Shown piece by piece: positions 22,440-23,071 of a stretch of DNA of 23,071 nucleotides (within the stretch, counting starts at the first letter, position 1; each line of letters starts with the position of its first letter). The notes under the pieces were generated by a model. It did not search any database and was not told where the DNA came from. It saw only the letters and a list, made by a program, of their open reading frames with translations. Source of the stretch: Acinetobacter sp. UBA3106 (lineage in GTDB: Bacteria > Pseudomonadota > Gammaproteobacteria > Pseudomonadales > Moraxellaceae); contig DFAM01000008.1 of assembly GCA_002365595.1 (NCBI GenBank), positions 1 to 23,071 on the forward strand, given 5' to 3'. The position numbers and the translations under genes were made by a program.

Positions 22440-23071
22440 TTATTGATGGGTAAATTTGGCTGGGCGTTTTTCCACAAAGGCCTGCATGCCTTCCTTTTGA
22501 TCGGAACCTGCAAAAATGGAATGGAATACCCGGCGTTCAAAGCGCAGGCCTTCAGCCAAGCTCACTTCAAAGGCCCGATTAATTGATTCTTTAATCATCA
22601 TCACGGCAGTAAGCGACTTTTCAGCAATTTTTTCGGCAGCTTGCAGGGTTTGTTCCAGCAATTCTTCCTTGGCAAATACCCGGGCCACCAAACCACTTTG
22701 TTCCGCTTCCTGCGCCCCCATCTGGCGTGCCGTCAGGCACATTTCCATGGCTTTGGCCTTACCAATCGCCAAAGTTAAACGCTGGGTACCGCCAATGCCC
22801 GGCAACACGCCTAAGGTGACTTCAGGCAAACCAAATTTTGCATTGTCGGCGCAGTAAATAAAGTCGCACATTAAGGCCAGTTCACAGCCACCACCCAAGG
22901 CATAGCCACTCACTGCGGCAATTAAAGGTTTACGGCGCTGGGCAATTCGATCGGCCAGACTGAAAAAATCATCCAGATAAATTTGCGGAAAATTCAGATC
23001 TGCCATTTCTTTAATATCGGCACCGGCAGCAAAGGCTTTTTCCGAACCGGTAATCACAATACAGCCAATTG
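22440..23071 (-). CDS. Enoyl-CoA hydratase, N-terminus outside the window
   Basis: C-terminal ~210 residues of a crotonase-family hydratase, which adds water to 2-enoyl-CoA; from its neighbour, probably methacrylyl-CoA in valine degradation. The frame stays open to the right edge (IGCIVITGSEKAFAAGADI), so a GTG at 23057 is internal and not the start; about 45-50 residues are missing. Key motifs are AFAAGADIKEM (first oxyanion-hole segment), GGGCELALMCDF with one catalytic Glu, and PEVTLGVLPGIGGTQRL with the second catalytic Glu. Both acids are present, as in true hydratases. The end RPAKFTHQ is family-like. It sits upstream of the hydrolase and MFS genes on the same strand. Confidence 0.95.
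   Translation of the reverse strand, partial: IGCIVITGSEKAFAAGADIKEMADLNFPQIYLDDFFSLADRIAQRRKPLIAAVSGYALGGGCELALMCDFIYCADNAKFGLPEVTLGVLPGIGGTQRLTLAIGKAKAMEMCLTARQMGAQEAEQSGLVARVFAKEELLEQTLQAAEKIAEKSLTAVMMIKESINRAFEVSLAEGLRFERRVFHSIFAGSDQKEGMQAFVEKRPAKFTHQ

Noticed and set aside
22415..22540. 42-residue N-terminal extension of the 3-hydroxyisobutyryl-CoA hydrolase
   Set aside because: It would overlap the upstream hydratase gene; the ATG at 22414 has AGGAA and fits family length.
1..23071. CRISPR arrays, tRNA/rRNA genes, insertion sequences, prophage
   Set aside because: No regularly spaced repeats, cloverleaf-like GC islands, transposase or phage genes were seen on either strand.

Overview
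The window looks like chromosomal DNA of an Acinetobacter species, probably outside the baumannii group. The evidence is moderate-to-low GC with very AT-rich intergenic stretches, and MetK, BioB, RuvC and transketolase sequences of the form I know from Acinetobacter. It contains mostly housekeeping genes plus one accessory cell-surface locus. I see no rRNA, tRNA, CRISPR array, insertion sequence or phage gene.

Layout. Positions 1-6300 hold a partial class I glutamine amidotransferase (+), a secreted YceI-like protein (-), a 71-residue unknown (-), transketolase tkt (-), an 840-bp AT-rich gap, metK (+) and a membrane-anchored zinc-ribbon microprotein (-). Positions 6600-8160 hold a 61-residue unknown (+) that meets a LysE/RhtB exporter (-) tail to tail, then fxsA (-). 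Positions 8280-12080 hold ruvC (+), facing a minus-strand operon nnr-acyP-unknown 108-residue membrane-anchored protein; queG (+) diverges from nnr with only 23 bp between start codons. bioB (12381-13370) stands alone, with an inverted repeat just upstream, and converges on a 70-residue unknown through a very strong shared terminator.

Positions 13860-19360 are a chaperone-usher pilus operon: major pilin, a perfect 28-bp palindrome with a T-tract (likely attenuator), PapD-like chaperone, FimD-like usher, two-domain tip adhesin, then a 98-residue secreted protein. That last protein starts like a pilin donor strand but is too short to be a pilin. The terminator behind it also serves a 37-residue minus-strand microprotein (19376-19489) with a C-x-H...C-x2-C motif and a strong ribosome binding site. 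From 19926 to the right edge, a minus-strand operon runs enoyl-CoA hydratase (cut by the window), 3-hydroxyisobutyryl-CoA hydrolase and an MHS-type MFS transporter, which fits valine/isobutyrate catabolism.

How the genes relate. tkt feeds the pentose phosphate pathway, and metK makes S-adenosylmethionine, which is used by the radical-SAM enzyme BioB and indirectly by queuosine synthesis. nnr repairs hydrated NAD(P)H. The most interesting parts are the pilus operon with its internal hairpin and extra small secreted gene, the 37-residue microprotein, and several unexplained perfect inverted repeats at 4563, 12308, 13680 and 19835. No wholly new multi-gene system is demonstrable from sequence alone.
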